Source: Paraburkholderia sp. BCC1884
Lineage (GTDB): Bacteria > Pseudomonadota > Gammaproteobacteria > Burkholderiales > Burkholderiaceae
DNA length: 64,000 nucleotides
NCBI RefSeq assembly: GCF_900996225.1
Contig: NZ_CAAJGL010000068.1
Location: forward strand, 744,001-808,000
Direction: 5' to 3'
Both the position numbers and the translations under genes were made by a program. The number at the start of each line of letters is the position of its first letter. Within the stretch, counting starts at the first letter, position 1. Of the stretch, positions 47,225-57,013 are shown piece by piece. The notes beneath the pieces are model-generated. The model was not told where the DNA came from, made no database searches, and saw only the letters and a list, made by a program, of their open reading frames with translations.

Positions 47225-48640
47225 TTAGCCGCGTTTCGCCGGGCGTTTGGGCGAAGCGCGCTTGTCCGCAGTGGGTTGCGGTTGAGGCGCAGGCGGAACG
47301 TTTTCCCCAGCAGGTGGCGGCGCATTAGGCACTGCGGGTTGCGACACCACATTGCCGGCCATGACAGCCTGTGCAGTCGGCTGCGCGGCCGACTCCACAT
47401 CCGGCGAAAGAGATGGCGATGCAGGCAGCGGCGCCGGCTGAGAAACCGGCTGAGAAACTGGCTGAGAAGCCGGCTGAGAAACCGGCTCGTCGGCAACCCC
47501 GGCGCGCGATTCAACTGCAGTCGCCGCCAGCACTTCCGCACCCTCGGTCGGCGGCGTCGCCGCTTCGCGCGGCCGCGATTTGTCGCCCGTTTCGGCGATC
47601 ACGCGATGCACGAAACGCAGCTTGTCCAGCACCGGCGCGGCCAGCGTGAACGGATAACCATCCGCCATGCCGAGACTGCGGTTCAAGCTGTTCAACGCGT
47701 AGGTGAGCGGAAACCAGCGCTTCATCAGATTTTCGAAGCTCGCGTCTTCGACCGGTGTGCGGTCGGTGAGCGTCGGCTCGCTCGGGTCGTCGGGCAACAG
47801 CGCGACGCCGTAGGCGGTCGATGTGTCGAGCACGTCGACGATTAGCATGTAGTGCGCCCACGTCTCGGCCCAGTCTTCCCATGGATGCATCGTGGCATAC
47901 GCGCTGATGTACGACGCCTGCCAGTCGGCCGGCGCGCCGTCGCGGTAGTAGGCGTTCAGCGCTTCGCCGTAGTCGACGCTCTCGTCGCCGAACAGCGCGC
48001 GGAACGGCTCGAGCCAGTGCGGATCGTGCTCCACCAGCTGGCTGAAGTAGTAATGCCCCGTCTCATGACGAAAGTGGCCGAGCAGCGTGCGATACGGCTC
48101 GCCCATCGCGGTACGCACCTTCTCGCGGTAGGCGTCGTCCGCTTCGGCGATGTTCAGCGTGATGAGGCCGTTGTCATGCCCGGTCATGACGCGCGAGCCG
48201 TCGCCGCCGTCCTCCAGGAACTCGAACGCGAGGCCGTGTTCGGGATCGGCCTGGCGCGACTTCACGTCGAGACCCAACTCGGCGAGCGTGTACAGCAGCC
48301 GCCGTTTCGCCATTTCCAGCCGATACCAGTAGAGCCGGTTGTCCGGCGCGCTCAGGTTCGGAATCGTGCGTGTCAGCTGACAGGCGCGGCACAGCACATC
48401 GGGCGACTCGGCCGGGATCATCCAGTTGCAGACGTTTTCTACCGCGTAGTTATGGCACTGCCGGAATAACGCGCCGTCGGCGGTCGGGTGCAGGCTGCGC
48501 CAATTGCCCTCGCCGGCGTCTTCGAAGGCGCTGATTTCGGCCAGTTCAGGCACGTAGCCCAGCAGGGACTCACAGCGTTCGCAACGAACGTTCTCGTAAA
48601 AGACCAGGTGCGAGCAGTGATTGCAGTGGAAGGTTTTCAT
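47225..48640 (-). CDS. Zinc-ribbon metallopeptidase family protein (PF10005-like)
   Basis: 471 aa. The N-terminus has two sets of cysteine pairs (C6/C9/C20/C23 and C62/C71/C84/C87), then a zinc peptidase motif HETGH (His192, Glu193, His196) and a downstream AYATMHPWEDWAETWAHYM segment with further potential ligands. The C-terminal 120 residues are low-complexity, rich in Pro, Ala and Ser, with SQP repeats. The ATG at 48640 begins the family-typical MKTFHCNHCS. It is divergent from the transglutaminase/ATP-grasp genes, with which it often co-occurs. Confidence 0.8.
   Translation of the reverse strand: MKTFHCNHCSHLVFYENVRCERCESLLGYVPELAEISAFEDAGEGNWRSLHPTADGALFRQCHNYAVENVCNWMIPAESPDVLCRACQLTRTIPNLSAPDNRLYWYRLEMAKRRLLYTLAELGLDVKSRQADPEHGLAFEFLEDGGDGSRVMTGHDNGLITLNIAEADDAYREKVRTAMGEPYRTLLGHFRHETGHYYFSQLVEHDPHWLEPFRALFGDESVDYGEALNAYYRDGAPADWQASYISAYATMHPWEDWAETWAHYMLIVDVLDTSTAYGVALLPDDPSEPTLTDRTPVEDASFENLMKRWFPLTYALNSLNRSLGMADGYPFTLAAPVLDKLRFVHRVIAETGDKSRPREAATPPTEGAEVLAATAVESRAGVADEPVSQPASQPVSQPVSQPAPLPASPSLSPDVESAAQPTAQAVMAGNVVSQPAVPNAPPPAGENVPPAPQPQPTADKRASPKRPAKRG
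47434..47481. repeat. Four tandem 12-bp repeats in the tail of the metallopeptidase gene
   Basis: CCGGCTGAGAAA is repeated four times with two single-base changes, followed by a partial copy. Each unit codes for (V/A)SQP in the low-complexity tail. Possible length variation between strains. Confidence 0.7.
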
Positions 48641-48962
48641 CGATCGGGACCGGGTGGTGGAGAGCAGTCGTGGGCGAACACCGGCCGCAATCTTCATGCC
48701 GCATTTGCCAGACGTCACTGGTTTAACGCACATTACGTGCATGATCGTGCATTCATGCTGCGCCGCTTTGGTGCGTGGCGCGGAAAAAAGCGGGAGAGGT
48801 ACGCGTTATTCGGGCGACCGGACGTCCGGCAAACGCGGGATAGTTCGCAGCGGGCAATGATCCGGGCTGTGCAGGCGGTTTACGTGGTTTTCTGCGCGGC
48901 TTTCACAAACGGCATGAAGCTTGCTTTTTGGCGGGCTGCCATCCTTCGTCCAGGAGTCAGGT
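48641..48962. promoter_or_regulatory. Divergent region, metallopeptidase / transglutaminase operon
   Basis: About 320 bases between the two start codons. Both promoters should be here; I see no gene or defensible operator. Confidence 0.45.
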
Positions 48963-51900
48963 GTGTCCATACGCGTCGCGTTGCATCATGTCACACATTA
49001 CCGCTACGACAGGCTGGTATCGCTGTCGCCCCAGGTCGTGCGTCTCAGGCCTGCGCCGCATTGCCGGACCCCCATCCTGTCCTACTCGATGCGGGTCGAA
49101 CCGGCGGAACACTTCATCAACTGGCAGCAGGATGCGTTCGCCAACTATCAGGCACGCCTCGTCTTTCCGGAGAAGACGCGAGAATTCAAGGTGACCGTCG
49201 ATCTGATCGCCGAAATGGCGGTCTATAACCCGTTCGACTTCTTTCTCGAACCGTCGGCCGAACAATTCCCGTTCGACTACGATCCCGGCCTCGCGCTGGA
49301 ACTGGCGCCGTACCGCGTCAAGCGTCCCATGACGCCGCTGTTCGCCGACTTCGTCGCGAGCATCGACCGCACGCCGACCGCCACCGCCGACTTTCTGGTC
49401 GCCCTGAACCAGCGGCTGCAGCACGAGATCCGCTACCTGATCCGCATGGAGCCCGGCGTGCAGACGCCCGAGGAGACGCTCGAAAGCGCAGCCGGTTCAT
49501 GCCGCGATTCAGGCTGGCTGCTGGTCGAGACCTTGCGGCAACTGGGGCTGGCGGCGCGTTTCGTATCGGGTTATCTGTTGCAGCTGGCGCCCGATGTGAA
49601 ATCCATCGACGGCCCGAGCGGCACCGAAGTCGACTTCACCGACCTGCACGCATGGTGCGAGGTCTACCTGCCGGGCGCGGGCTGGATCGGGCTCGACCCG
49701 ACGTCCGGGCTGCTGGCCGGCGAAGGTCACATCCCCGTCGCCTGCACGCCCGAGCCGGGCAGTGCCGCGCCGATTTCCGGCGCGGTCGATGAGTCCGAGG
49801 TCGAGTTCGAGCACACCATGTCGATCGAACGGGTGCTGGAGACGCCGCGCGTCACCAGGCCGTTCAGCGAAGCGGTCTGGAACGACGTGCTGAAAATGGG
49901 CGCTCAGGTCGACCAGCAACTCGCCGACATGGACGTGCGTCTGACGATGGGCGGCGAGCCCACCTTCGTGTCGGTACGCGATCGCGACGCCGACGAATGG
50001 AACACCGACGCGCTCGGCCCGACCAAGCGCGGCTACGCGGTCGCGCTGATGGACAAGCTGCGCTCGCGCTACGGTGCGAACGGCTTCCTGCACATCGGCC
50101 AGGGCAAGTGGTATCCGGGCGAGCAGTTGCCGCGCTGGGCCATGTCGCTGTACTGGCGTGCCGACGGCGAGCCTTGCTGGCAAGACCCCGCGCTGTTCGC
50201 CGACGAGCGCGAGCCCGGCAACTATACGGCAGCCGACGCGCAACGCTTCCTCGCGCATCTGGCGGGCAAGCTTTCGCTGGAGACGGACGGCATTCAGCCC
50301 GGTTTCGAAGACGTCTGGTATTACCTGTGGCGCGAGCGTCGTCTGCCGGTCAACGTCGATCCGCTCGACGCGCGTCTCGACGACGAACTGGAACGCGTGC
50401 GCCTGCGCCGCGTGTTCGATGCGGGCCTTGGCGGCCCGACAGGTTACGTAATGCCGCTCGGCCGTGAGCGCGACACGCCGCACGAAGCGCCGAAGTGGGT
50501 CAGCGGGCGCTGGTTCTTCCGCGATGAACGCATGTTCCTGATTCCGGGCGATTCGCCGATGGGTTATCGCCTGCCGCTCGATTCGCTGCCGTGGGTATCG
50601 AAGACCGACTATCCGTATCAGCACGCCCACGATCCGTTCGCACCGGCCGTACCCTTACGCTCGGCCACGCAGTTGCGCATGCAATACGACGGCGAACAAC
50701 GCACCATGAGTGCCGCCGATGCGCGGCAAGTGGCGGCGCTGTCGTCGTCGGCGGCGGATTTGCTGAGCGGCATGCCGGGCAGCGGGGCGCTCGCCTACGC
50801 ACGCGGCGGCCCGGAGGCGGCTGGCGGTACGCCGCCGGCGCGCGGGGTGTCGTCGAAGGAAACCTTGCGCACGGCGATCTGCGTGGAAGCGCGCGACCCG
50901 AAACGCGCGGCCGGCCCGAAGGCCGAAGTCGAGGCGTTCGGCAGCGGCCGCACGCTGTTGCATGTGTTCATGCCGCCGCTCACCGAACTCGACGACTATC
51001 TCGACCTGCTTGCCGCGATCGAAGCAACGGCGTCCGAGTTGAAGATGCAGGTCGTGCTCGAAGGCTACCCGCCGCCGCGCGACGCGCGTCTGAAGGTGTT
51101 GCAGGTGACGCCCGACCCCGGCGTGATCGAGGTGAACATTCACCCGGCGTCGAGCTGGGACCAACTGGTCGATCATACGGAGTATCTGTATCAGTCCGCG
51201 TCGGAAAGCTATCTGAGCAGCGAGAAGTTCATGACCGACGGCCGGCATACGGGAACCGGCGGCGGCAATCACTTCGTGCTCGGCGGCGCGACGCCCGCCG
51301 ACAGTCCGTTCCTGCGGCGTCCCGATCTGCTGGCGAGTCTGATTGCGTACTGGCACAACCATCCCTCGCTGTCTTATCTGTTCTCGGGTCTGTTCATCGG
51401 ACCGACCAGCCAGGCGCCGCGTATCGACGAAGCGCGCAACGATCAGGTGTATGAACTCGAAGTGGCGTTTCGCGAGTTGCAGCGGCAGATCGATCTGCTT
51501 GGCGGGCGCGAGAGCGCGAATCTGCCGGCGTGGATGATCGACCGTTCGCTGCGCAATATCCTGATCGACGTGACGGGCAACACGCACCGCGCTGAGTTCT
51601 GCATCGACAAGCTTTATTCGCCCGATGGTCCGACCGGGCGCCTCGGCCTGCTCGAATTGCGCGGCTTCGAAATGCCGCCGCACGCGCGCATGAGTCTCGT
51701 GCAGCAGTTGTTGCTGCGCGCGCTGGTGGCGCGTTTCTGGCACACGCCGTACACGCAGCGGCTCACCCGCTGGGGCACTGAATTGCACGACCGCTTCCTG
51801 CTCGGCACCTTCGTGAAGATGGATTTCGACGACGTGCTCGGCGAACTGAACCGCACAGGTTTCGCATTCGATAGCGAGTGGTTCGCGCCGCACTTCGAAT

Positions 51901-52445
51901 TCCGCTTCCCGCTGGTCGGCGCGACGACCGTCGACGGCGTGTCGCTGACGATCCGCAACGCCCTCGAACCCTGGCATGTGATGGGCGAGGAGGGCTCGGC
52001 GGGCGGCACGGTGCGCTACGTGGATTCGTCGGTGGAACGCCTCGAAGTGCGTGCCTTGGGGCTCAACGACAACCGTCACGTGGTGACCGTGAACGGCGTG
52101 CCGGTGCCTTTGCAGCCGACCGGCCGCGTCAGCGAATATGTGGGCGGCGTGCGCTTTCGCGCGTGGGCGCAACCGTCGGCGCTGCATCCCACCATTGGCG
52201 TGGACGCGCCGCTCACTTTCGACCTCGTCGATACATGGACCGGGCGCTCGGTGGGCGGATGCCAGTATCATGTCGCTCATCCGGGCGGGCGCAACTACCA
52301 GACCTTCCCGGTCAACGCCTACGAGGCGGAAAGCCGGCGGCGCGCGCGTTTCTTCGCGTCGGGTCATACGCCGGGGCCGCTCACGGTCGACATGCCGCAG
52401 CGCAGTCTGGAGTTTCCGTTCACGCTCGATCTGCGCTACTGGTAA
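48963..52445 (+). CDS. Large transglutaminase-like protein (transglutaminase domain plus DUF2126)
   Basis: 1160 aa. Residues 1-290 form a bacterial transglutaminase-like domain with N-terminal beta region and a complete triad: Cys180 in GSCRDSGWL, His229 in LHAWCEV and Asp245 in GLDPTSG. The remainder is DUF2126 (from about VRLTMGGEPTFVSVRDRDADEWN), with circularly permuted amidoligase-like motifs (GTGGGNHFVLGG; HRAEFCIDKLYSP; LLELRGFEMPPHARMSL). The start is GTG 48963 with CAGGAG upstream. It is first of a three-gene operon thought to build or modify a peptide. Confidence 0.85.
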   Translation: MSIRVALHHVTHYRYDRLVSLSPQVVRLRPAPHCRTPILSYSMRVEPAEHFINWQQDAFANYQARLVFPEKTREFKVTVDLIAEMAVYNPFDFFLEPSAEQFPFDYDPGLALELAPYRVKRPMTPLFADFVASIDRTPTATADFLVALNQRLQHEIRYLIRMEPGVQTPEETLESAAGSCRDSGWLLVETLRQLGLAARFVSGYLLQLAPDVKSIDGPSGTEVDFTDLHAWCEVYLPGAGWIGLDPTSGLLAGEGHIPVACTPEPGSAAPISGAVDESEVEFEHTMSIERVLETPRVTRPFSEAVWNDVLKMGAQVDQQLADMDVRLTMGGEPTFVSVRDRDADEWNTDALGPTKRGYAVALMDKLRSRYGANGFLHIGQGKWYPGEQLPRWAMSLYWRADGEPCWQDPALFADEREPGNYTAADAQRFLAHLAGKLSLETDGIQPGFEDVWYYLWRERRLPVNVDPLDARLDDELERVRLRRVFDAGLGGPTGYVMPLGRERDTPHEAPKWVSGRWFFRDERMFLIPGDSPMGYRLPLDSLPWVSKTDYPYQHAHDPFAPAVPLRSATQLRMQYDGEQRTMSAADARQVAALSSSAADLLSGMPGSGALAYARGGPEAAGGTPPARGVSSKETLRTAICVEARDPKRAAGPKAEVEAFGSGRTLLHVFMPPLTELDDYLDLLAAIEATASELKMQVVLEGYPPPRDARLKVLQVTPDPGVIEVNIHPASSWDQLVDHTEYLYQSASESYLSSEKFMTDGRHTGTGGGNHFVLGGATPADSPFLRRPDLLASLIAYWHNHPSLSYLFSGLFIGPTSQAPRIDEARNDQVYELEVAFRELQRQIDLLGGRESANLPAWMIDRSLRNILIDVTGNTHRAEFCIDKLYSPDGPTGRLGLLELRGFEMPPHARMSLVQQLLLRALVARFWHTPYTQRLTRWGTELHDRFLLGTFVKMDFDDVLGELNRTGFAFDSEWFAPHFEFRFPLVGATTVDGVSLTIRNALEPWHVMGEEGSAGGTVRYVDSSVERLEVRALGLNDNRHVVTVNGVPVPLQPTGRVSEYVGGVRFRAWAQPSALHPTIGVDAPLTFDLVDTWTGRSVGGCQYHVAHPGGRNYQTFPVNAYEAESRRRARFFASGHTPGPLTVDMPQRSLEFPFTLDLRYW

Positions 52446-52472
52446 ACCGCCCACACTTAAAACGACACGACC

Positions 52473-55103
52473 TTGGCCTTTCAATCGACTTTTCCCTTCG
52501 AGACGTCCGCCGCGCGCGCGGACGCATCGTCCCTGTTGCGCCTGTTGCCGGCCTACGAGGGACACTGGGACGAGTTGCGCGACGCGTCGGGGGCGTTGCG
52601 CGAGCCGTGGCGGCAATTCTTCGAACGGCTCGGCGAAGGCGGGATCGCGCGGCTGGACGATCACCGCGCGTCGATCGCGCAGCAGATCCGCGACAACGAC
52701 ATCAGCTACAACGTCTACGCGGACAACGGCGAGCCCCGTCCCTGGGCGCTCGATCTGCTGCCGTTCCTGATCAGCGAGGAAGAATGGGCGCATATCGAAC
52801 AGGGCGTGACACAGCGCGCGCATCTGCTCAACGCGATCGTCGCCGATATCTACGGGCCGCAGACCTTGTTACAGCGTGGGCAACTGCCGCCCGCGCTGGT
52901 GTTCGGCCATCCCGGCTATCTGCGCCCGGTGAAAGGCTACACGCCGCCCGGCGGGCAGTTCCTGCAAGTGGTCGCGGTCGATCTGGCGCGCACGCCGGGT
53001 GGCGACTGGACCGTCATGAGCCATCGCACCGAGGCGCCGTCCGGGCTCGGCTATGCGTTGGAAAACCGCCTGATCGTCTCCGCGCTGTTCGCCGATCCGT
53101 TCCGTGCGCTGCGGGTGAGCCGACTGGCACCGACCTATTCCGCGCTGATCGCCACGCTCGTGCAGGCGGCGCAAGCGACGATGCGGCCGGACAGCGAAGG
53201 TGCGCAGACCTCGCCTCATATTGCGCTGCTTACGCCGGGGCCCTTCAGCGAAACCTATTTCGAGCACGTATTTCTGGCGCGCTATCTCGGCGTCACGCTG
53301 GTCGAAGGCAAGGACCTGACCGTGCGCGACGACAAGCTGTTTCTGAAAACGCTCGGCGGACTCGAGCGGGTGCATGTCGTACTGCGCCGTCTCGACGACG
53401 CCTTCTGCGACCCGGTGGAATTGCGCGCCGATTCGAGCATCGGCGTGCCCGGTCTGTTGCAGGTGATGCGCGCGGGCAACGTGATTGTCTCCAACGTGCC
53501 GGGTTCGGGCTTCGTGGAGTCGCCGGCCTTGCACGGATTCTTGCCCGGCATCGCCGAAGTGCTGCTCGGCGAAGACCTCGTGTTGCCGAGCGTGCCGACC
53601 TGGTGGTGCGGCGAAAAAGCCGCGCGCGAGCACGCGTTCGCGCGTCTGGACGAAGGGTTCATCGTGCCGACCTGGCCGGTGGCCGCGCGCGATGCGCCGC
53701 CCGGTGTCGAGCAGGGCAGGCAGAAGCTCGCCACGTGGCGCGAGCGCATCGAAGCCATGCCGGACGCCTACACGATCCAGCAACCGCAGCGCTTCTCCAG
53801 CACGCCGCGCTATGAGGACGGCACCATCGGCCGTCGCCCGTCGGTGCTGCGCGTCTATGCGATTGCCGATGCCAATGGCGGCTGGCATGTGATGCCGGGC
53901 GGCTTCACGCGGATGGCCGCCGAACGCCAGACGACGGTGTCGATGCAATACGGCGGCAGCAGCGTCGACACGTGGGTCTTGTCGAGTCAGCCGACTTCGA
54001 CTTTCACGCTGCTGCCTTCGCCGATGCAGCCCGCCGATCTCGCGCGCAAGCATCGCACCGTGTCGAGCCGCGCGGCGGAAAACCTCTTCTGGGCGGGCCG
54101 TTACGGCGAACGCGCCGAAAACAACGTGCGCCTGATGCGGCTGATTCTCGGCTCGCTGGAAGGCAACGACGCCGACGCGATGTTCCCCACCCTGGTCGAA
54201 CTCGCCATGTACTGCGGGCTCGTGCAGTCCGGCGACCTGTTCTCGCCGCATTCGCCACAAGCCTTCGAGCGCGCGCTCGTCGCAAACCTGAGCGAGAGCA
54301 CGGGAGCGGCGAGCATCGGCCAGAACCTGAACTGTCAGGCACGCTCGAATGGCGAGGTGCGCGGCCGGCTGTCGAACGACCATTGGCGCACGATTCTCGC
54401 GGCGCGCAATGACTTCCGCGATGCGCTGCAGACGCTGATGCCGACGCCGGGATTCAGCGCCGCAGGTTCGTCGGGCAATGGCAACGGTTCGAGCAGCCGC
54501 TACGATCGTTATGACCGCATCATCCTGATGAACGCGCTCGAGCGGCTGTCGGTGCAGCTATCGGCGATCAGCGGGGCGCAAGGCGATCGCATGACGCGCG
54601 ACGAAGCATGGCGGCTGCTGTTCGTCGGACGGCATATCGAACGCGTATCGGCGATGGCGGCGATTTTGCGTGTGGTCGCCGATAACGGCCAACTCGCGAC
54701 GCCCGCGGGTTTCGATCTGTTGCTGCAACTCTTCGACAGCACGCTGACTTATCGTTCGCTCTATCCGGGCCGCTTCGAAGTGCCTGCATTGCTCGATCTG
54801 CTCGTCATCGAGCCGACCAATCCGCGGGGTCTGTATGGCGTGTACGAACGTCTGCGTAAGAAGCTCGATGAGATCGCGGTGTCGGCAGGCAGCATGCGAC
54901 ATCGTCCGTTTGCGGAATTGATGCCGCCCGCCGCGTCCTTGCCGACGCTGGAGGCGCTCTGCACCGTCGACGAAAACGGTGTCTACGCCGACCTGATTGC
55001 GGTTTGCGATCAGATCGGCAGCTATGTCGGCGCGGCCGCGCATGAAATCAGCGCGCGCTATTTCAGTCACGCAAGCACGGTCGCCTCGCAGGTGTGGTCA
55101 TGA
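52473..55103 (+). CDS. Circularly permuted ATP-grasp (DUF404/407) fused to alpha-E domain (DUF403)
   Basis: 876 aa. Residues 1-500 are a circularly permuted ATP-grasp amidoligase (RDNDISYNVYADN; LLNAIVADIYGPQTLLQRGQLPPALVFGHPGYLRP; GSGFVESPALHGFLP). From about 528 an alpha-E domain begins (SSRAAENLFWAGRYGERAENNVRLMRLIL) and runs to the end. In many genomes the two halves are separate genes. The frame opens at a TTG (52473) without a clear ribosome-binding site, so the exact start is uncertain. It is followed by the small transglutaminase with ATGA overlap. Confidence 0.85.
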   Translation: MAFQSTFPFETSAARADASSLLRLLPAYEGHWDELRDASGALREPWRQFFERLGEGGIARLDDHRASIAQQIRDNDISYNVYADNGEPRPWALDLLPFLISEEEWAHIEQGVTQRAHLLNAIVADIYGPQTLLQRGQLPPALVFGHPGYLRPVKGYTPPGGQFLQVVAVDLARTPGGDWTVMSHRTEAPSGLGYALENRLIVSALFADPFRALRVSRLAPTYSALIATLVQAAQATMRPDSEGAQTSPHIALLTPGPFSETYFEHVFLARYLGVTLVEGKDLTVRDDKLFLKTLGGLERVHVVLRRLDDAFCDPVELRADSSIGVPGLLQVMRAGNVIVSNVPGSGFVESPALHGFLPGIAEVLLGEDLVLPSVPTWWCGEKAAREHAFARLDEGFIVPTWPVAARDAPPGVEQGRQKLATWRERIEAMPDAYTIQQPQRFSSTPRYEDGTIGRRPSVLRVYAIADANGGWHVMPGGFTRMAAERQTTVSMQYGGSSVDTWVLSSQPTSTFTLLPSPMQPADLARKHRTVSSRAAENLFWAGRYGERAENNVRLMRLILGSLEGNDADAMFPTLVELAMYCGLVQSGDLFSPHSPQAFERALVANLSESTGAASIGQNLNCQARSNGEVRGRLSNDHWRTILAARNDFRDALQTLMPTPGFSAAGSSGNGNGSSSRYDRYDRIILMNALERLSVQLSAISGAQGDRMTRDEAWRLLFVGRHIERVSAMAAILRVVADNGQLATPAGFDLLLQLFDSTLTYRSLYPGRFEVPALLDLLVIEPTNPRGLYGVYERLRKKLDEIAVSAGSMRHRPFAELMPPAASLPTLEALCTVDENGVYADLIAVCDQIGSYVGAAAHEISARYFSHASTVASQVWS

Positions 55104-55990
55104 AGAACGCGCCGACCGTGCTGTCCGTCTCGCATCGCACCACCTATCGCTATTCCACGTACGTGGAGACCGCGCAGCATCTCGCCACGATCCGGCCGAT
55201 TGCCTGCTCGTGGCAACGCGTGGTGTCGCACAGCGAACAGATCGAGCCCGAGCCGTCGTATCTGACCAGTCGCATCGACGCCTTCGGCAACGACGTGCTG
55301 TACTTCGCGCTCGACGCGCCGCACGAGCGCCTGCAACTCGTCAGCGAAACCACGGTGGCGTTGACGCCGCGCTGGACCGACCTCGATGTGGACGCGACGC
55401 CGAAATGGGAAGACGTGGCTACCGCGCTGCGATTTCGCGTCGGCGGTCAATTCCGGCCCGAGGTGCAGTTCTGTTTCGCGTCGCCGAACATCGTGCCGCG
55501 GCCGTCGCTACGCGCCTATGCGTTGCCGAGTTTTCCGCCCGGCATGCCGATCGCCGCGGGCGCGATCGATCTGATGCATCGCATTCACGAAGACTTCGCC
55601 TACAAACCGTCCGCGACGATGTTCGATACGCCCGCCGAGCGCGCCTTCGAACTGAAGAGCGGGGTATGCCAGGATTTTGCACAGGTGATGATCGGCTGCC
55701 TGCGCTCGCTGGGGTTGCCGGCGCGTTACGTGAGCGGCTATCTGCGTAACGATCCGCCGCCTGGCCAGCCGCGTCTGATCGGCGCGGATGCGTCGCATGC
55801 GTGGGTGTCGGTGTATTGCCCCGGCAGTGGCTGGATCGACCTCGACCCGACCAATGACGTGCTGGCCGATATGGATCACGTGACGCTGGCAATCGGACGC
55901 GATTACAGCGACGTATCGCTGCTGCGCGGGATGATTCTGGGCGGCGGTGCGCATCGGGTGGAAGTCGGCGTGACGGTGCTCGCGCTTTAG
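55100..55990 (+). CDS. Transglutaminase-like protein (bacterial N-terminal-region type)
   Basis: 296 aa. The N-terminal beta domain (VSHRTTYRYSTYVETAQHLATIRP) is followed by a transglutaminase core with Cys190 in SGVCQDFAQV, His233 in ASHAWVSVY and Asp249 in DLDPTND, all intact. It overlaps the ATP-grasp/alpha-E gene by 4 bases. Together with the preceding genes it forms the conserved ATP-grasp/alpha-E/transglutaminase trio, predicted to make and cleave an amide-linked peptide or tag. Confidence 0.88.
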   Translation: MKNAPTVLSVSHRTTYRYSTYVETAQHLATIRPIACSWQRVVSHSEQIEPEPSYLTSRIDAFGNDVLYFALDAPHERLQLVSETTVALTPRWTDLDVDATPKWEDVATALRFRVGGQFRPEVQFCFASPNIVPRPSLRAYALPSFPPGMPIAAGAIDLMHRIHEDFAYKPSATMFDTPAERAFELKSGVCQDFAQVMIGCLRSLGLPARYVSGYLRNDPPPGQPRLIGADASHAWVSVYCPGSGWIDLDPTNDVLADMDHVTLAIGRDYSDVSLLRGMILGGGAHRVEVGVTVLAL

Positions 55991-56131
55991 AGCTTCCTGC
56001 GTGCCGCTTTCTCGTCCGAGGAATTGCGTCGACGCTGGCGTCCGATGCCCGAAACTCGCGCATTCATCCTTCTCGGGGGAAAACCCTTGCCGCTCATTCC
56101 CATTCAGCGGGAATCCGATTTTTGAAATTCG

Positions 56132-56141
56132 AGAACGTTCT
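56132..56141. promoter_or_regulatory. Palindrome upstream of the IclR-family gene
   Basis: AGAACGTTCT is a perfect 10-bp palindrome 39 bases before the likely start of the IclR gene, within the expected promoter. It may be the autoregulatory site; evidence is only its symmetry and place. Confidence 0.35.
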
Positions 56142-56180
56142 GGCATTCTGAGTCCGTGATTGATTGCGGGCGGTGTCATC

Positions 56181-56930
56181 GTGAATGCGGAACAGGGTGT
56201 GACGGGAGCTGAACGGGTTTTGCTGGTGCTGGCCGCGCTCGCGAGCCACGGCAAGGCTATGTCGGTGAAGGATCTGCTGGCCGTCACGGGACTCGCGCAA
56301 AGCACGCTGTACCGGCAGATCGCCTTGCTCAAGCGTTGGGGTTTCGTCGCGGAAAACGCGGGACATTACGCGCCGGGCCCGATCAGCTTGCAACTCGCTC
56401 TCGGTTTCGATGTGAACTCCTTGCTGGTCGAAGCGAGCCGCAGCGAGATGCAGCAACTGGCGCGCGCCTCGCAGGAAAGCATCGGGCTGGTGGTGGCCGT
56501 CAAGCATCAGGTGATGTGCCTGGAAATGGTCGACAGTCAGCATTCGCTGCGCTGTTCGTTTGAGAAAGGCCGAGCCGTTCCGCTCAAAGCAGGCGCTTCC
56601 GCCAAATCGCTGCTGGCCTTCATGGCCGATAAGGCCCGCACCGAAGTGCTCGATATCGCCTTCGACAACGACCCCGCCGGTCGTGCCGCCATTGAAACCG
56701 AACTCGAACAGATTCGCGCCCAAGGCTACGCGGTCAGCGACAGCGAAGTCGACCCGGGCGTGTGGGGCGTGAGCGCGCCGATTTTTCATCGTAGCGGACG
56801 CGGCGTCGGCAGCAGCGCGTCGATCACCTTGATGGCGCCGTCCACGCGCGCCCTGGGCCGCGAAAACCTATTCATCGACGGGACGCTACGTACGGCCCGC
56901 GCTATTTCCGAGCACATGCAAACCGATTGA
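56181..56930 (+). CDS. IclR-family transcriptional regulator
   Basis: 249 aa. An N-terminal winged helix (GAERVLLVLAALASHGKAMSVKDLLAVTGLAQSTLYRQIALLKRWGFV) and a C-terminal GAF-like effector domain (LKAGASAKSLLAFM; GYAVSDSEVDPGVWGVSAPIF) match IclR proteins. The start is taken as GTG 56181; TTG 56160 is also possible and neither has a strong ribosome-binding site. It is upstream of and co-directional with the amino acid transporter/hutG operon, which it probably controls. Confidence 0.85.
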   Translation: MNAEQGVTGAERVLLVLAALASHGKAMSVKDLLAVTGLAQSTLYRQIALLKRWGFVAENAGHYAPGPISLQLALGFDVNSLLVEASRSEMQQLARASQESIGLVVAVKHQVMCLEMVDSQHSLRCSFEKGRAVPLKAGASAKSLLAFMADKARTEVLDIAFDNDPAGRAAIETELEQIRAQGYAVSDSEVDPGVWGVSAPIFHRSGRGVGSSASITLMAPSTRALGRENLFIDGTLRTARAISEHMQTD

Positions 56931-57013
56931 CCGGACGATACCCTTTACCGCGGGGAGTCAATCCGGATTCCGAATCAACTGATCGAACCATATAAATCGC
57001 AAGGAGCCTACCC

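Noticed and set aside
50655..52823. A 722-codon open frame antisense to the transglutaminase/DUF2126 gene
   Set aside because: Its composition (Arg, His, Ala rich) is that of an antisense frame in GC-rich coding DNA. The sense frame has intact transglutaminase residues and family motifs.
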